A DNA stretch of 64,000 nt, from NCBI GenBank assembly GCA_018806985.1, contig JADANN010000461.1:3247276-3311275 (forward strand). The letters run 5' to 3'. Numbering within the stretch: the stretch's first letter is position 1; the number at the start of each line of letters is the position of its first letter. This DNA comes from Angiostrongylus vasorum (taxonomy: Eukaryota; Nematoda; Chromadorea; Rhabditida; Metastrongylidae). The position numbers and the translations under genes were made by a program. Below, piece after piece: positions 22,938-43,555 of the stretch. Below the pieces are notes generated by a model. The model was given only the letters and a program-made list of their open reading frames with translations. It did no database searches and was not told the origin of the DNA.

Positions 22938-25900
22938 ATGATCTCAGATGAAGCACAATCCTATATTGAGCAGGTTCGTATAGTCGTTTGTTCGAATGAT
23001 TTTCTGTCAGGATAAGAAGTATATGCAACAAGTAACAACCGTGTGATCACATAAAATAACCTCTTTTTTTGGTATGGAAAGCAGCTCAACATTTGGGGTT
23101 CGCATATAATAATTGGAGAAACAAGATTTGAAAACCGACTTTCCTCTAACCTCGGTATGACTAATCAATTCGTATTCTTTTCTTTTGATAAGCTTGCACG
23201 AGGTTGATAGTAAAGCTTATTGGGCTGACGTTTCGACATCTTCGTCTTCATCTGAGCCGATGATCAGAGTGGATGGTCCAAGTCGATGGTCCATAGTTGT
23301 TCGTCTTCTCAATGTGATGTTTTTTGTCTTCGTATCGAGTCGGATCTTCCTCATTGGAGCATCTCTAGAATGAGGTATGCTCACCCGGCGATGCTCTTTC
23401 ATACACGTTGCTGGTTGTTGATGGTAGTGATTGTGCATCCTGCAGAGGTCGGTATCATTATCAGCTAGCAAAGGGAAAAACTATTTCAATAACAACTTTT
23501 TTTGTTTATTAACCTCGTGTAAGCTTATCAGAGGAGGAATACATGGAGAAATAAGGACCGTTTTCAAATTTCTATTAGGAGACTTGGTTGTAACCTGGGA
23601 CCAGGTTTTCGTCTTTAGATTGCATCGATTGATAAGCAGTTATCAGAAAACCAGGGAGGTGAAGAACATGCTGCACTTCTTGAAATGCGCGCTGATCTTC
23701 TTGAACTTGTTCAGCTATTGAATGAGCAGGTGATTACATTCAATTTCTTCACATCAGATTACTTTAGAAAAGCATCAGAATGGCTTTATAACGGCACTGT
23801 GGATCCCACAACTAATAAGGGACTTTTTTGGTCCCTTTTTTCTTAGCTTATCATAGGAAACGAAACCCTGTGGGAAGAAGTTTAGCTTATTATTCTTTTG
23901 ATATTCTGCAGGCAGAGGAAGGATGTGTGAAGAAAAGTGACGATAATCAAGAAATTCCAATTCCTAACTCATCAAATGATGACAATTTGGCCGATTATCT
24001 CGGTTTGATTTGGTTCTTTTTACCATGAATTGTTGTTAAGGACTTTATAGAGGTACTAATAAGGGTTATTTTCGACTTATTTTAGATGATTTCATTGGAA
24101 TGCGTTGTATGGCACCTTATCCTAGCGTTAGCCTCCCAGTTTCTCATCATACAGCAATCATTTTGGAAGTTCTACCAATGGACAGTGCTTCTTTGAATGC
24201 GGATTTACGAGTATGAATAATTTTTATGTTGTCGACTAACTCATCTACTTCCTTGGGTACTTGGATGGCTCGTCCTGACTGGTGATGCGAGCTCCAGCAA
24301 AATCTCCACTGTTTCGGAGTTTTGCTGGTTTAGCCATTGTGGTTCAATGTAGTTCTGAGGTCAGCCAGGCCAAAGTCTGCTCTAGATCGTCACCACCGTA
24401 GGCAGTCACCCTCGTTGTGGGTCAGAGGGAGATTCGCCACCATGCGACTAGTTTGATACCAGGACGATGGTGGATCCTGATACTGGATTACTCTTAGTTG
24501 GACTTCCTGATGAAAACGCCGGACTCTTTCTTAGCTTGGCAGGCTCTGCTGGGAGATAAACCTCTCCCCCACTGTACATCGCAGGTCGACACCCATGAAC
24601 ACATCCCAGCCACGACGAGGCGGTAAAGCGATGGGAGGGATTATCTCATTTATTATATTCAGGTCTATTTTTATGTTGCTTTTAAAATTAAGAAATCAAA
24701 GTCGGCCAAAAGTTGCAAATATGTCTCTAAAATTGTGTCTGTGTAGTAGAAATATTTCAATAATGTCTTGTTCGTTCAGGTTCGAGTTTTATACAGCCAT
24801 CCAATGCTGAACAGTATGCGACCATGTTCTCATTTTCTTGTTGGGACGTGTCGTTTCGATGAGAAATGCAAATTTAGCCATGGAGAGATTTTGTCAATAT
24901 CGGACTTAACTGAGTATAAGGAACCAGATTTCGAGTGAGTACCAGTTTTACTTACTGTTAATTGCTAACTTGCTTAATGATGCTGGGATATTTGCAAAAC
25001 CCCGGACCGCAGGTGTCTGCGTTGGGACCGAACACGCTATTACCCTTTTCGGGGACTAACATATTCACCACCACCACCACCACCACCACCACATGTTTTC
25101 CCCGGAGATTTTGGGAGTGTCATGTACCGATGATGTATGCTATAATTCATTCTTTCCTAGGATACATGGTTCTAAAATTTTCTTAGGAAATACGTTAACT
25201 GTGACGTCTTAGGTGTTTTATAGGATTTTCAACTCTTGTTGAGGAAGGGACTCTTTATAATTGTTTAAAATCGGGTTGTAAGTGTCATGATAAGGTGTTA
25301 TTCGATCTTACGAAAAAATGGAGAAATCCAAACACTGAAATTAATATGCTATTGTCGTAAACATCTTGTATTTTGGAGGATCTCACGTATCGCTTTACGA
25401 TGTTTTTCTTTCAAAACCGGATTTTCCATATTATTATTCTATCGCCTATTACGGTAGCTAGATATGGTATAATTTTCAATATTGTTTTATCAAATTGACT
25501 GTTCATCTTGAGTTCATTGACTGTCGGAAGTCTGGTTTTGGTTGCGGTTGGATCGCCGTCCACTTTGTGGGAGGTTGGACGGTTGATAGCCATTGATAAT
25601 GGTGAAGTTGCTGTGAGGATTTTGAAAAGCAACAGTGAAGTCTCGTCAACGTTGGACCAGATTGTCCCACTGGACGGAGAACTTGAAGATATGACAGATG
25701 ATAATTTGCACGTGCCATGTTCGAATAATGAATATCCGTGTAATACTGAAGAGAAAAATGACTCATGGAAAGAGCAAAAAGGAGATCGGTGTGGAAACGT
25801 AACAGTTGGAGATATGGGGAACTGGCATGGTGGCGGGTTCGGCTTAAAGCTTATGCAGAAAATGGGTTACAAGATTGGAGAGGTAGGACAAGCAGCTTTC

Positions 25901-27080
25901 TTAATATTTTTCATATTTCTACCGGATGTACCTTAAATTTGGTCTATCGTGATTTTCTTAGTATTTTAAGATGTTTGAATTTTTAGGGACTTGGCAAAAA
26001 CAGTGACGGTATTGTGCATGCTATTCAAGCCAAAATATGTCCTAAGAGTAAGATTTTCAAAAGCTATTAAGCCATTTACCTGTGAGTAATGTTTTAGAAT
26101 TACAGACAGTTCAGTCGATGCGTGTATGAATTCTCGAACCCGAGTTGTAGATGGAATTCAAAAAGTCTGTTTTTTGGAAGTAATAGTTCTTTCCTTGCTT
26201 TTCTATGTTTTCATTATAATATACAGTTTTATTCCAGGTGAAGACACGGGTACGCGAAGAGATGAAACACGCTCATACTTCATTAGATGTGGATATTTTC
26301 ACTTTTATAAATAGAAAGCTTGAAGTACAGCCTGACAAGTCGGAACACGACGAGCTTAAGGAGGAGCATAGAATTCTAGCGAAGAGCAGTTCGAAGTCAC
26401 TTGGTGTCAAAGGCATCGATCTTGAATACGAGTTAAAGCAGCTGCGAAGTAAGGAGAAGAAGTTACGAGATGTAAGTCCACGCAAGTTCTCTATTATAGA
26501 TTATACTTGTTTGAATGTGCGTGTGGCGCAGTGGTCAGAATCACCCTGCAACACAGACGTGGAATGGATCCCCCGCGCCCATGGCCCACCAAGCCTTCCA
26601 TCCCTCCGGGCTCCGGGGTCGGCAAATTGGTACAAGACTTGTCTGGGAGGATAGCAGCACTGGCTCGATACATCGGTAGGCCACCGCGAGTCATTGTAAA
26701 GGCCAGTTATGCATTCAATCGCCTCGAAGCGATACTTAATGAAATCGAATGCATGGTATATCCCTCTTGGATTAATCAACGCCGAGAGTTTTATCCTTTT
26801 ATCTTTTACTTGTTTAAGTATAAGCAGGTGAGAGACATGACGTCGCACAGGCGTCTAATAGGTTTTCTAAATTTCTGTTGTTTTCTCCTTTGTTTCTTGC
26901 CCTTCCGAAAATCTTATTGTTAAGGGGATCTTCCGAAACCGGCAAGATAAGCGTACTGTAGAACGACTAAAGGTAGGCCTAGCGGATGTAGAACAATCAA
27001 TCCTGAAGGTGCAGGCGAAGCAAGCACGTGTTCAAACAGAGCTGGACAACCGTCAGAAGAGGAAAAAAGATATTTTTTAG
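22938..27080 (+). CDS. ZGPAT-like CCCH zinc finger / Tudor / G-patch protein
   Basis: Ten exons: 22938-22973, 23619-23729, 23912-24002, 24086-24210, 24780-24934, 25513-25882, 25987-26047, 26106-26164, 26238-26471, 26925-27080; 465 residues, all junctions in frame. An N-terminal helical part is followed by a CCCH finger at about 137-155 (C-x7-C-x5-C-x3-H in CSHFLVGTCRFDEKCKFSH). Next are a Tudor-like segment at about 173-215 (LVLVAVGSPSTLWEVGRL), a G-patch at about 272-316 (GFGLKLMQKMGYKIGE, then GLGKNSDGIVHAI across an intron) and a charged C-terminal coiled coil. This domain order matches vertebrate ZGPAT, a nuclear protein linked to spliceosome factors and transcriptional repression; its role in worms is inferred. 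The ATG is preceded by CTCTAG, a possible leader acceptor. The exon 8 donor (GTCTGT) is weak. Confidence 0.88.
23130..23560 (-). repeat. Family F repeat in ZGPAT-like intron 1
   Basis: Reverse copy: CCGACTTTCCTCTAACCTCG, the complement of the family 3' part (TTTCGACATCTTCGTCTTCA), and CTGCAGAGGTCGGTATCATT. A short plus-strand family end (TTAACCTCGTGTAAGCTTAT) follows at about 23508. Confidence 0.7.
24245..24640 (+). repeat. Family C repeat, full length, in ZGPAT-like intron 4
   Basis: Starts CTACTTCCTTGGGTACTTGG and ends near CGATGGGAGGGA. Shares the GTTTTGCTGGTTTAGCCATT and AGGGAGATTCGCCACCATGC anchors. Confidence 0.85.
24975..25095 (-). repeat. Family D SINE with (CAC)n at its head
   Basis: Plus-strand text GATGCTGGGATATTTGCAAA, GGACCGCAGGTGTCTGCGTT and ACCGAACACGCTATTACCC, followed by about ten CAC/ACC triplets where the tRNA-like head of the reverse copy should be. 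Confidence 0.7.
26512..26805 (+). repeat. Family A SINE in ZGPAT-like intron 9
   Basis: GTGCGTGTGGCGCAGTGGTC head, GGATCCCCCGCGCCCATGGC, the full body and GGATTAATCAACGCCGAGAG end with a T/A tail. Confidence 0.88.
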
Positions 27081-27489
27081 GAGTTGTATGCGGGTATACA
27101 CTGTTATTGTTTTTTTTTTCTTCGATCTTTCTCACTATCTTAAATTGCACCGTAGTGTTGTTGGTTTTCTATAGTAGTTTACTGTGATTTCCAGAATCCT
27201 AAGAGTTCATTTAATATATGTCATAACAAGCATTTTTCGTGCTTCATGGCTATTTTACTTATATTCTTAGGGCTTCGTACGTAAAGCAGTCATCTTTCAT
27301 CTCAGATATTTATTCTTTTTCACATTTCCTCTTATTAGTTTTGCTGTCATATCTTAGATTGATCAAATATGAATTATTCGATGGAGAGTGTCTTGTAGAT
27401 CAGAGGTGTACTTACATCTGAAGAATGACAATACCGTCGTGTGTTTCTGTTTTTCTTCGTAACTAAGACTTCAATAGGATTTGAAACTA

Positions 27490-27775
27490 ATAAAAACCTA
27501 GAAAGCTGTCGGGGTTGATCAACCCCTGAGGGATGCACCATGCATTCGACTTCATTAAGTATCGTTGGACGTGATTGAATGCATATCTGGCCTTTGCAAT
27601 GACTCGTGGTGGCCTGCCGATGTATCGAGCCAGTGCAGCTATCCTCCCAGACAAGTCTGGTACCAGTTTGCCGACTTGGAGAGATAGAGGGCTTAGTGGA
27701 CCTGAGGCAGAGTAATTGATCCTATGTGTATTGCATGGCATCTCTGACCACGGGGCTACAAGCGCCCTTTAGGAT
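27490..27775 (-). repeat. Family A SINE
   Basis: Reverse copy between the ZGPAT-like gene and dif-1: GGTTGATCAACCCCTGAGGG at the 3' end, and the head complement (ACAAGCGCCC) near 27773. Confidence 0.85.
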
Positions 27776-28367
27776 TTGGAACTATATATGATAGAAGGAA
27801 AGTGCGCCGTTTTACACCGTGCGCCAAGGGGACCTGGACGCTGCTGGTCTCGGAGATTGGATGATTCGTGAAAAGTCGACCAAATTGGGGCACTTGATCT
27901 GTGGATTCTTCCATTTCATCTTCGTTCTCCTTGAATCGGCCTGTAATATTGCCCAAGTGATAAACGGTTCTACAGTAGAGAACTTTAGGTTACGTAACCC
28001 AAAAATATAGCCGTGAACCTTATCACCGTCAAGTATCGACCGAGTGTAATGGGGGCAAAGTACGTCGATTTCGGTATATTGCGGCAACCCTTTGTAGGGG
28101 TGAATGTATTCTAGTGTTGTACTTGTTATCTTGATTACTTAAGGGATAGACTGTTTCAGATTCATTTCGTCCACTTAGTGCACACTCTTTACATAGTGGT
28201 TCAAAACTTATAAGTGGTTGAGACTTATCGTCATAATGCAGTAGTTGAATAGCTTCTATTCCTCATCTAAGTCCTGTTCAGTACTGCGTCCGTGTTCTCT
28301 TCGTCGTTTTGCTTATTGTCAAACAAGAACTTACTTACAGGGTCTATTAGGTGCTGACCATAGTGAG

Positions 28368-31070
28368 ATGTCTGATGTCTTTCTAAATTTCATTGCTGGA
28401 GGTGTTGGTGGATCATGTACGGTGATTGTGGGACATCCATTCGACACGGTAAAGGTACGGAGTTTTATGTTATAAGCAAGTCTTCCTTGAGTTCAGGTTT
28501 CCTCTGCGACATTAAGAGTGTTAAGGTTTGTTTGGAGGGTTTAATAATCAGTCACTATCTTTTGTTTCGTGAATATGGCATCCGATTCCGTATCGACTAA
28601 CGTCAGGGCTGAACAGGACTGGGTTATCATCAGTTTACAAAACATACGAGTCGAGTTGCTCTCTGTTGTCCCTCAAGCCTGAGCGTTTAAGTATGAGGAG
28701 AACCTTTCTTTGTTCAAGTTTAAAATATTCGAATGCTTGAGGACTTTCGATTTTAAAACTTACACAAGAGTGGCCGCCGTATTGCTGTCAGGGTGTATTT
28801 AACATTTCCTAGAGACCATTTCCATATTAACCATCCTAGATTAAAATTTAAAATTAGTGTGCTAAAACCAACTGTTTACTGCCTCATCGTGACTGGGAGG
28901 TGTTTCTGAGTGTCGGACTGTGTACAGCGGGGTAATTCATCCCCTCCCCCCACCCCTGTTAGGTCTAACAAGCTGAGAAGGAGTCCGGCGTTACCATCAG
29001 GAAGCCCAGCTAAGAGTAAACTAGTACCAGGATCCACCACCATCCTGGTATCGAACTAGTCGCATGGTGGCAAATCTCCCTCTGATCCACTAGGGCGGTA
29101 AATGTGTGTGCTGGTGACGACCTGGGGCAGACATTGTCTTAGCCTACCTCGAGATTACAGAGAACCACAGTGGCTAAACTATCAGTACTCTGGAGGAGTA
29201 GGAAGTATGCTGGGGACCGCACAAGCAGTGAAAACGGGTCATTCAAATATCCAAGTAAGCAAGTAAAAGTTGTCATTGTAGGTACGCATCCAAACCATGC
29301 CTCGACCTAAACCGGGAGAACCTCCACTTTATACGGGAGCGTTGGACTGCGTGAAACGAACCGTAGCAAAAGAAGGCTTCTTCGCTTTATACAAGGTACT
29401 TATGCACAATTTTTGTGTCGAACTCTGAAAGGATTACTTTTTCAGAAGTCGTTTTGAAATGATGTTCTTTTTCATTTAAGCCTTCGGGAGAACATTGGTT
29501 TTTGTGTGCGTGTTTCTACCATGATTAACCGTTAGTAGCCAGTGTTTTGGTATTTTTTATCCTTGTTAAGCTATTACTTCTGGTGTTCTTAACGATTTTC
29601 AACCGAACTATTAGGTTTACAACATTTACTATTACTTTTCAAAGGGTATGGCTGCTCCTCTAGCCGGTGTCAGTCCGCTGTTTGCCGTGTTCTTTGCTGG
29701 TTGCGCTATAGGCAAGCATCTTCAGACGACACATCCTGGTGTGTTTGATATTTCAGCCTATTTTTTCTTTGTTTCTAAAAGGGTGCTTTGAAGTGTGACA
29801 CATTCTGATTCAGATCAGGAGATGACATTCATACAGAATTTTAACAGTGGCGCATTAGCTGGAGTGTTCACCACTATCGTTATGGTGCCCGGAGAACGTA
29901 TTAAGTGTCTTCTGCAGGTAAATACTTGCTGTCTGGGTTTTCTAAATCGAAATGTGAAAACAAGAATGGTCAAATCATTGTCTGCAGCTTTGGACAAATG
30001 CAGTGACTGGTGCTGTTATATAAATCTGAACTATGAGGGTAACATTATCAGTGTTGCTAGAAATTAGTTAAGCGAACTTACTCTACTAAGGTGCAAGCTG
30101 AAGGCCATGCACCATCAGGAGTACATTACAATGGACCGTTGGATGTTGTCAAAAAACTATACAAACAAGGTGGTATCTCCAGCCTTTATAGAGGAACAGG
30201 TGCCACACTCCTTCGAGGTGAATTAGTTGAGAGGTCTTATACTGGGGAAGTGTTTTTAATCAAGTAGTTGAATTCTACCCTCTCTAGTTTAGGATGTATT
30301 TGACTTTAGACATACCAGCAAGTGCTGCGTATCTTTCCGTCTACGAATTTCTCAAAAAGAAATTCTCTGGTGAAGGTAGTCAGCGAACTCTTTCTCCAGG
30401 AGCCACATTACTTGCTGGTGGCTTAGCTGGGATAGCCAACTGGTATGAAGCATTTCCCCATCCATATTTTGGCTAAGAAAATGCTTTTTTCTCAGAGGTT
30501 CTCGATTTCATAATCCTTTAGTTTTGTGGAAATGTTATAGGTCAGTTTGCATTCCTGCTGATGTGTTGAAGTCAAGATTACAAACTGCTCCCGAAGGTAA
30601 GTATCCTGATGGAATACGCGGCGTATTCCGAGAAGTGATGCGAGAAGAAGGGCCGAAAGCCCTATTTAAGGTTTGGAGAAACATTTTGATGTCTTATTAC
30701 TTGTTTTATCTATAGAAACTGGGCAAAATGGTTTCTAGTCTACTGGAAGATTGGTCCTTGAAGCTATTCTATGGCTCAGTTGTTCACCGAGGCGGAGTAG
30801 ATAAGCTTCTTCACCACGCTAAATTTTGTTGTTTACCTCATAGTGTTTGAACCCATCTGATAACGAAGGAAGGTTATTAGAGGAAGCACAGAGCTTTAGG
30901 AGCGTTTTAAATGTTTATACACTTTATACAAAATAAATTTTGACCAGGGCTTCACACCAGTAATGCTTCGTGCATTCCCAGCAAATGCAGCATGTTTCTT
31001 TGGATTGGAAGTTACACTTTCTCTATTCCGACTGCTTGGAGTAGGAGAGAAGAAGCCAGAAGTAGGTTAA
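28368..31070 (+). CDS. dif-1: Mitochondrial solute carrier DIF-1 (carnitine/acylcarnitine carrier-like)
   Basis: Eight exons: 28368-28454, 29282-29395, 29645-29738, 29814-29917, 30091-30217, 30310-30442, 30541-30670, 30948-31070; 303 residues, the usual carrier length. Three mitochondrial carrier repeats are visible with the PxD/ExxK/R motif: PFDTVKVR at about 25-31, PGERIKCLL at about 124-132 and PADVLKSRL at about 225-233. Family sequence such as [15 protein letters not shown] and [15 protein letters not shown] is almost that of C. elegans DIF-1, an inner-membrane carrier of the SLC25A20 branch needed for embryonic tissue differentiation. A TTACTTACAG acceptor about 28 bp before the ATG suits a trans-spliced leader or an upstream 5' exon. 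Intron 1 contains a family C repeat ending just before exon 2. Confidence 0.96.
28865..29275 (-). repeat. Family C repeat in dif-1 intron 1
   Basis: Plus-strand text starts ACTGTTTACTGCCTCATCGT and ends CAAATATCCAAGTAAGCAAG, a few bases before the exon 2 acceptor. Carries a short C-rich insertion near 28950. Confidence 0.85.
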
Positions 31071-32682
31071 CAACAAGGCTTCTTGTTCTGTGCAGGCACC
31101 GATGGACTGAGATGCCTTGAAGGAACAGATCTTTCACTTAACTATAATATAATGTATTGGGTTTTATACGATTTGCCTTTTTCTTTTCAACGCACACGTG
31201 TAACTATGGTACCTTGTTAGTTTCTTGCGTTTGGTACGTTTGGTTAAAAAAAAGGATTTGCTGTTTGCAAGGATGTTTGGTTCAACTACCACTAGGTATT
31301 TAATGTCACTTAAAAGGTTAGCCTAAGTATCTTTTCCATTCATTCTACCTATAAGACTATTGTCGTTAATGACGTTAAAAGTGTACTTAAGAAAATGTGA
31401 TAGAACAACTACTAATTTTTCTAGTAGAAGTCTTTGTTAAAATTTTCCTCGTACAACAAGTACTAATCTATAAATAGGTACAGTTGTTTGGAATAACTTT
31501 GAAAGTTATAATTTCGTTTGAAGAGTTATCACTGAAAGTTACAGTTATCGATAAACCTGTTGTCATGAGGTGTGCTATTCTGAATTGTAAGATATATGTA
31601 AATTTATATGCCTAGAACAATTTGTCCGGAAGTATAGTCAAAATGTGGTGGTGATGATAACGAGGAGTACGTACTAGGACTTGAGAACTTGTCATAATAT
31701 TTAGAACAATATTATCAAATGGTAGGGCGCGTGTGGCATAGTGGTCGGAGTCACCCCTGCGACAAACACATGAGATCGATCCCGCGCCCGTGGCCCAGCA
31801 AGCCTTCCATCCCTCTGGACTCGGCATATTGGTGGTGCCAGAATTGTCTGGGAGGATAGCAGCACTGGCAGTAGGCAACCGCGAGTCATTATAAATGCCA
31901 AATATGCATTAATTCACCTCCGACGATGCTTAATGAAGTTGAATGCATGGCGCATCCCTCAGGGATTGATCAACGCCAAGAGCTTTATCCTTTATGATTC
32001 TATTTATTTCCTAGAAGTCATCTTTTAAAAGGAATTTGTTCATGCTCTAAAAGGACAGCAGTGGTGCCAATGTACAAGAAAACAGCGACTGAATGACTCG
32101 AAACAATAGCACGATGTAAGTGAATATGATAATTTTACAGAACGGTTTGAATTTTCTTTGTACATACACTGCAGTGGCAATGTTAAGAATTGAAGTAGCC
32201 AAGTGAAGGAGGTTGAAATGACAACAAGGAATGAATAAAACGATCCGAGATGAGGAAGTGTGGGAACAGTGTAAAGTAGTCATGTCCATTCACGAGTTAG
32301 TAGGATAAAAGCCTGAATAATTGATATCCACACAACAGACAGAAGTGTTCCTGAAATCACAGCCTATGGATGAAACAGTTTGTTGCAAACAACTTAGCTA
32401 AAAGGGAATTGCGAGCAGTTCATAAAGTGACTTTGGGTTCTCAGGTTTTCAATCAGGCTGTGTTTTAAGTTTCTGGAAGATAGCCTTTGAATAAAAGATA
32501 GACTTAAAAGACTTCAGAGAAAATGATGAGTTACAACAAAGACACAGACAGGGGTGCTTGACACCACTCGACATATTGGTCTATACAATTTGATGAAAAA
32601 CAAAATCTTGGTATTTTAGCATGAAGTTTTCACGGTGTACCTCTGCTTATTTTTCTAGATTGAGTTTCTTCGTAGATGCGGT
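31071..32682. other. Convergent intergenic region, dif-1 / copine
   Basis: Holds the 3' ends of both genes and one family A SINE (31725-32000). No further gene is visible. Confidence 0.5.
31725..32000 (+). repeat. Family A SINE
   Basis: GGCGCGTGTGGCATAGTGGT head, GATCGATCCCGCGCCCGTGG, and GGATTGATCAACGCCAAGAG end; about 20 bp are missing around the ACATCGGTAG region. Confidence 0.87.
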
Positions 32683-41315
<8,633 letters not shown>

Positions 41316-41544
41316 CTGAAAAAGAGACTTTCTGCTAAATACTAGATTCCTCGGAAATTAGTATCGAATCCTAATTTCATTTTTCTTGTAAATTCCCACA
41401 AATAAAATTGTTAAAGTATAATTTCCGAAACACCTAAGTAAAGTGTATAAGTGCTAAATACGTAAAGCAATCCTTTAAAAAAAGCGAAAAAAAAGGACAG
41501 TAGTAGTGCTGCAATGTGTTCGGCTTGAAAATGACTACACATTA

Positions 41545-41695
41545 GGTTTAATTACCCAAGTGTGAAGCCTTGAGGAAGGGGAAGTAGTCGAGACATTGGC
41601 CATCGACCAACAGCGACAACAACAACGACGACAACTTATACCAACCTCGCACCAGCTCAATAAGGGCAGTTCGTCAGAACATATATGTAACTATA
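41545..41695 (+). mobile_element. Penelope-like 3' fragment carrying an SL1-like leader
   Basis: Positions 41545-41566 match the nematode spliced leader SL1 closely; the first 17 bases are identical as I remember SL1, then one or two changes. Directly after it comes GCCTTGAGGAAGG, the counterpart of the Penelope-like 3' module GCTCTGAAGAAGG at about 18995, followed by ATCGACCAACAGCGACAACA and ACCAACCTCGCACCAGCTCA as in that element. It lies just upstream of the known copine exons, on the opposite strand. Confidence 0.65.
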
Positions 41696-43189
41696 GAGCA
41701 TTACTTCGTTTGGTCTTCGCTCATTTTAAAAACGTTGGAGACTTTTCCATTTCTTATTACCCTATAAAATGAAGTTCTAGTGGAGAATATTATAATGAAA
41801 ATAAAGAAAATTTGACAGTGTAGAAAGAAAAACCCAGAAGTAGTCTAGTCAATGAAAAATCATCGGTGTTTGTCCAAAAATCACAACCACAATCGTCATC
41901 GTGTTAAAACAACTGTCCATCAGATAACTGGTAATAACAATAATAACGACAACAACGATAGTGATTTCAGCTGCAGCAAGAATACAACATAGAGCATTTT
42001 AATACATGGTGATAATGAAACGATTCGAATATTTCCACTCGGAAGCTTAGCTAAGAGTTTTTCCTAAGGATTGCCGTCATCTTAAAGAAATCTAACCGCA
42101 AGGAAGTAAAATTCACAAACAATGGCAGCCATCACTAATAACAAGCTGGGAAAGCTTCGTCACGACCATTTCGTGATTTCTTGGAAAGAAACCTTGCCTA
42201 CTGGTACAACATTAGTGGTGTCAGCGGTATGAAGCAGTATTAGTGTCAGCGTGAAGATGTACCGTTCAACTATGAAAACGTGGTAATGTTAAGAGTTTAT
42301 AGTCGAATACAACGAAATGACAATGTTTGATTTTAACGCACTCCATGTGCAGGTTTCTGTTGGTGGATTTCTTTAACTTCGTATTTGTTATATAAGAAGT
42401 TTTGCTGAGAAAAACACGATTAAATATAGTAAACTAGTTGATTATACAGTACTTCTCTCTTATAAGTACTATGCCCAACCGTTCAATCATATGTCTTAAA
42501 TTTTCATTTCTTTAGATAACTAACTACTTATGGTGCGTATCTCAGAGGACCAAGAAGGAACATGGAGCGGAAGCAATCGCTGCGGTATGGGCATCTACTA
42601 GCAGCTTGGTCCTGCAGAGATTTGACCAGCTACTGTAAGTCATTGTCCACATTAAAAGAAAAGCTCATTTTCAATGCCATAGTGAATTTGTAAACGGAGT
42701 ACAAACGTAGGAGCACGCTATAGTTTTTCTTCACCATAAAAATTGTGTACTTTATCACATTGTTATGTTTTCTTATTTCTGACTATATTTAACATTAAAG
42801 AGGTTTAAAAAGATCACCGTGTGACGTCATACACTCACATTTCAAATCTCATCGTTTGTTTTTCCTCAAAAAAGTACTCGATTCGTATTTGTGTTGCCCA
42901 TTCCGGATCTAATGTGTTCTGCAGTTGCTCTGTTCTACCGCACTCCTTCCATTTACCATTTCCTTGAAAAGTTCTAAACATCACTGTATGCAACTGAATC
43001 AAAGTGAATCTTCAAAAAATCGACGTTGTAAATCAAAACAAGATCTTAGACGATGGCAAAAATACTATTGATAAAGAGAAAATATATTACATAAGAACTT
43101 CAAACATATTCAATAGAGCAGCATGTTGTGTGGGCAGCGATGGCTGGATTTTTCAGAAAGTTTGTAATTGAAATGTAAATACCAGGAAG

Positions 43190-43555
43190 CGGATAGCACA
43201 GTGGTGCTGGTACCGATCAACACAAGCATGGTGTGCTGGTTGGATCCCGCTCTGGGCTCACCCTAGCTTCTCATCCTTCTGGGGTCGGGAAGTTGGTACC
43301 GAACTTATCCGGCAAAAAAATCAGTCTCTGTAATCCAAATGGGAACGCTCTAGCCCAGCTATCTCTCAGGGCGAATCGACTCAACCAGCATCCAACGACA
43401 TTCAAGATGAAAGGAAAATCCTCAAAGAGCATTCGAAGTCATATGTAAAAGTTGGAACACCTTCGTGGATGGTGGACGCGAGGAAACGAATGGAATGCGG
43501 GAAGTGCTGAGATCCGCAAAGTAGATGGGAAAGAAGGGTCGTGAAAAATGAAAGA
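43190..43555 (+). repeat. Family B SINE
   Basis: AAGCGGATAGCACAGTGGTG head, GGTTGGATCCCGCTC, CGGGAAGTTGGTACCGAACT, GGACGCGAGGAAACGAATGG and a GAAGGGTCGTGAAAAATG tail. Confidence 0.85.

Noticed and set aside
27756..28087. Minus-strand open frames between a SINE and dif-1
   Set aside because: Two overlapping frames, neither with a recognised domain, a supported start or splice partners; not enough to call a gene.
41545..41566. SL1 RNA gene
   Set aside because: The leader-like bases are not followed by a GT donor or by the rest of SL RNA; retroelement sequence follows directly.
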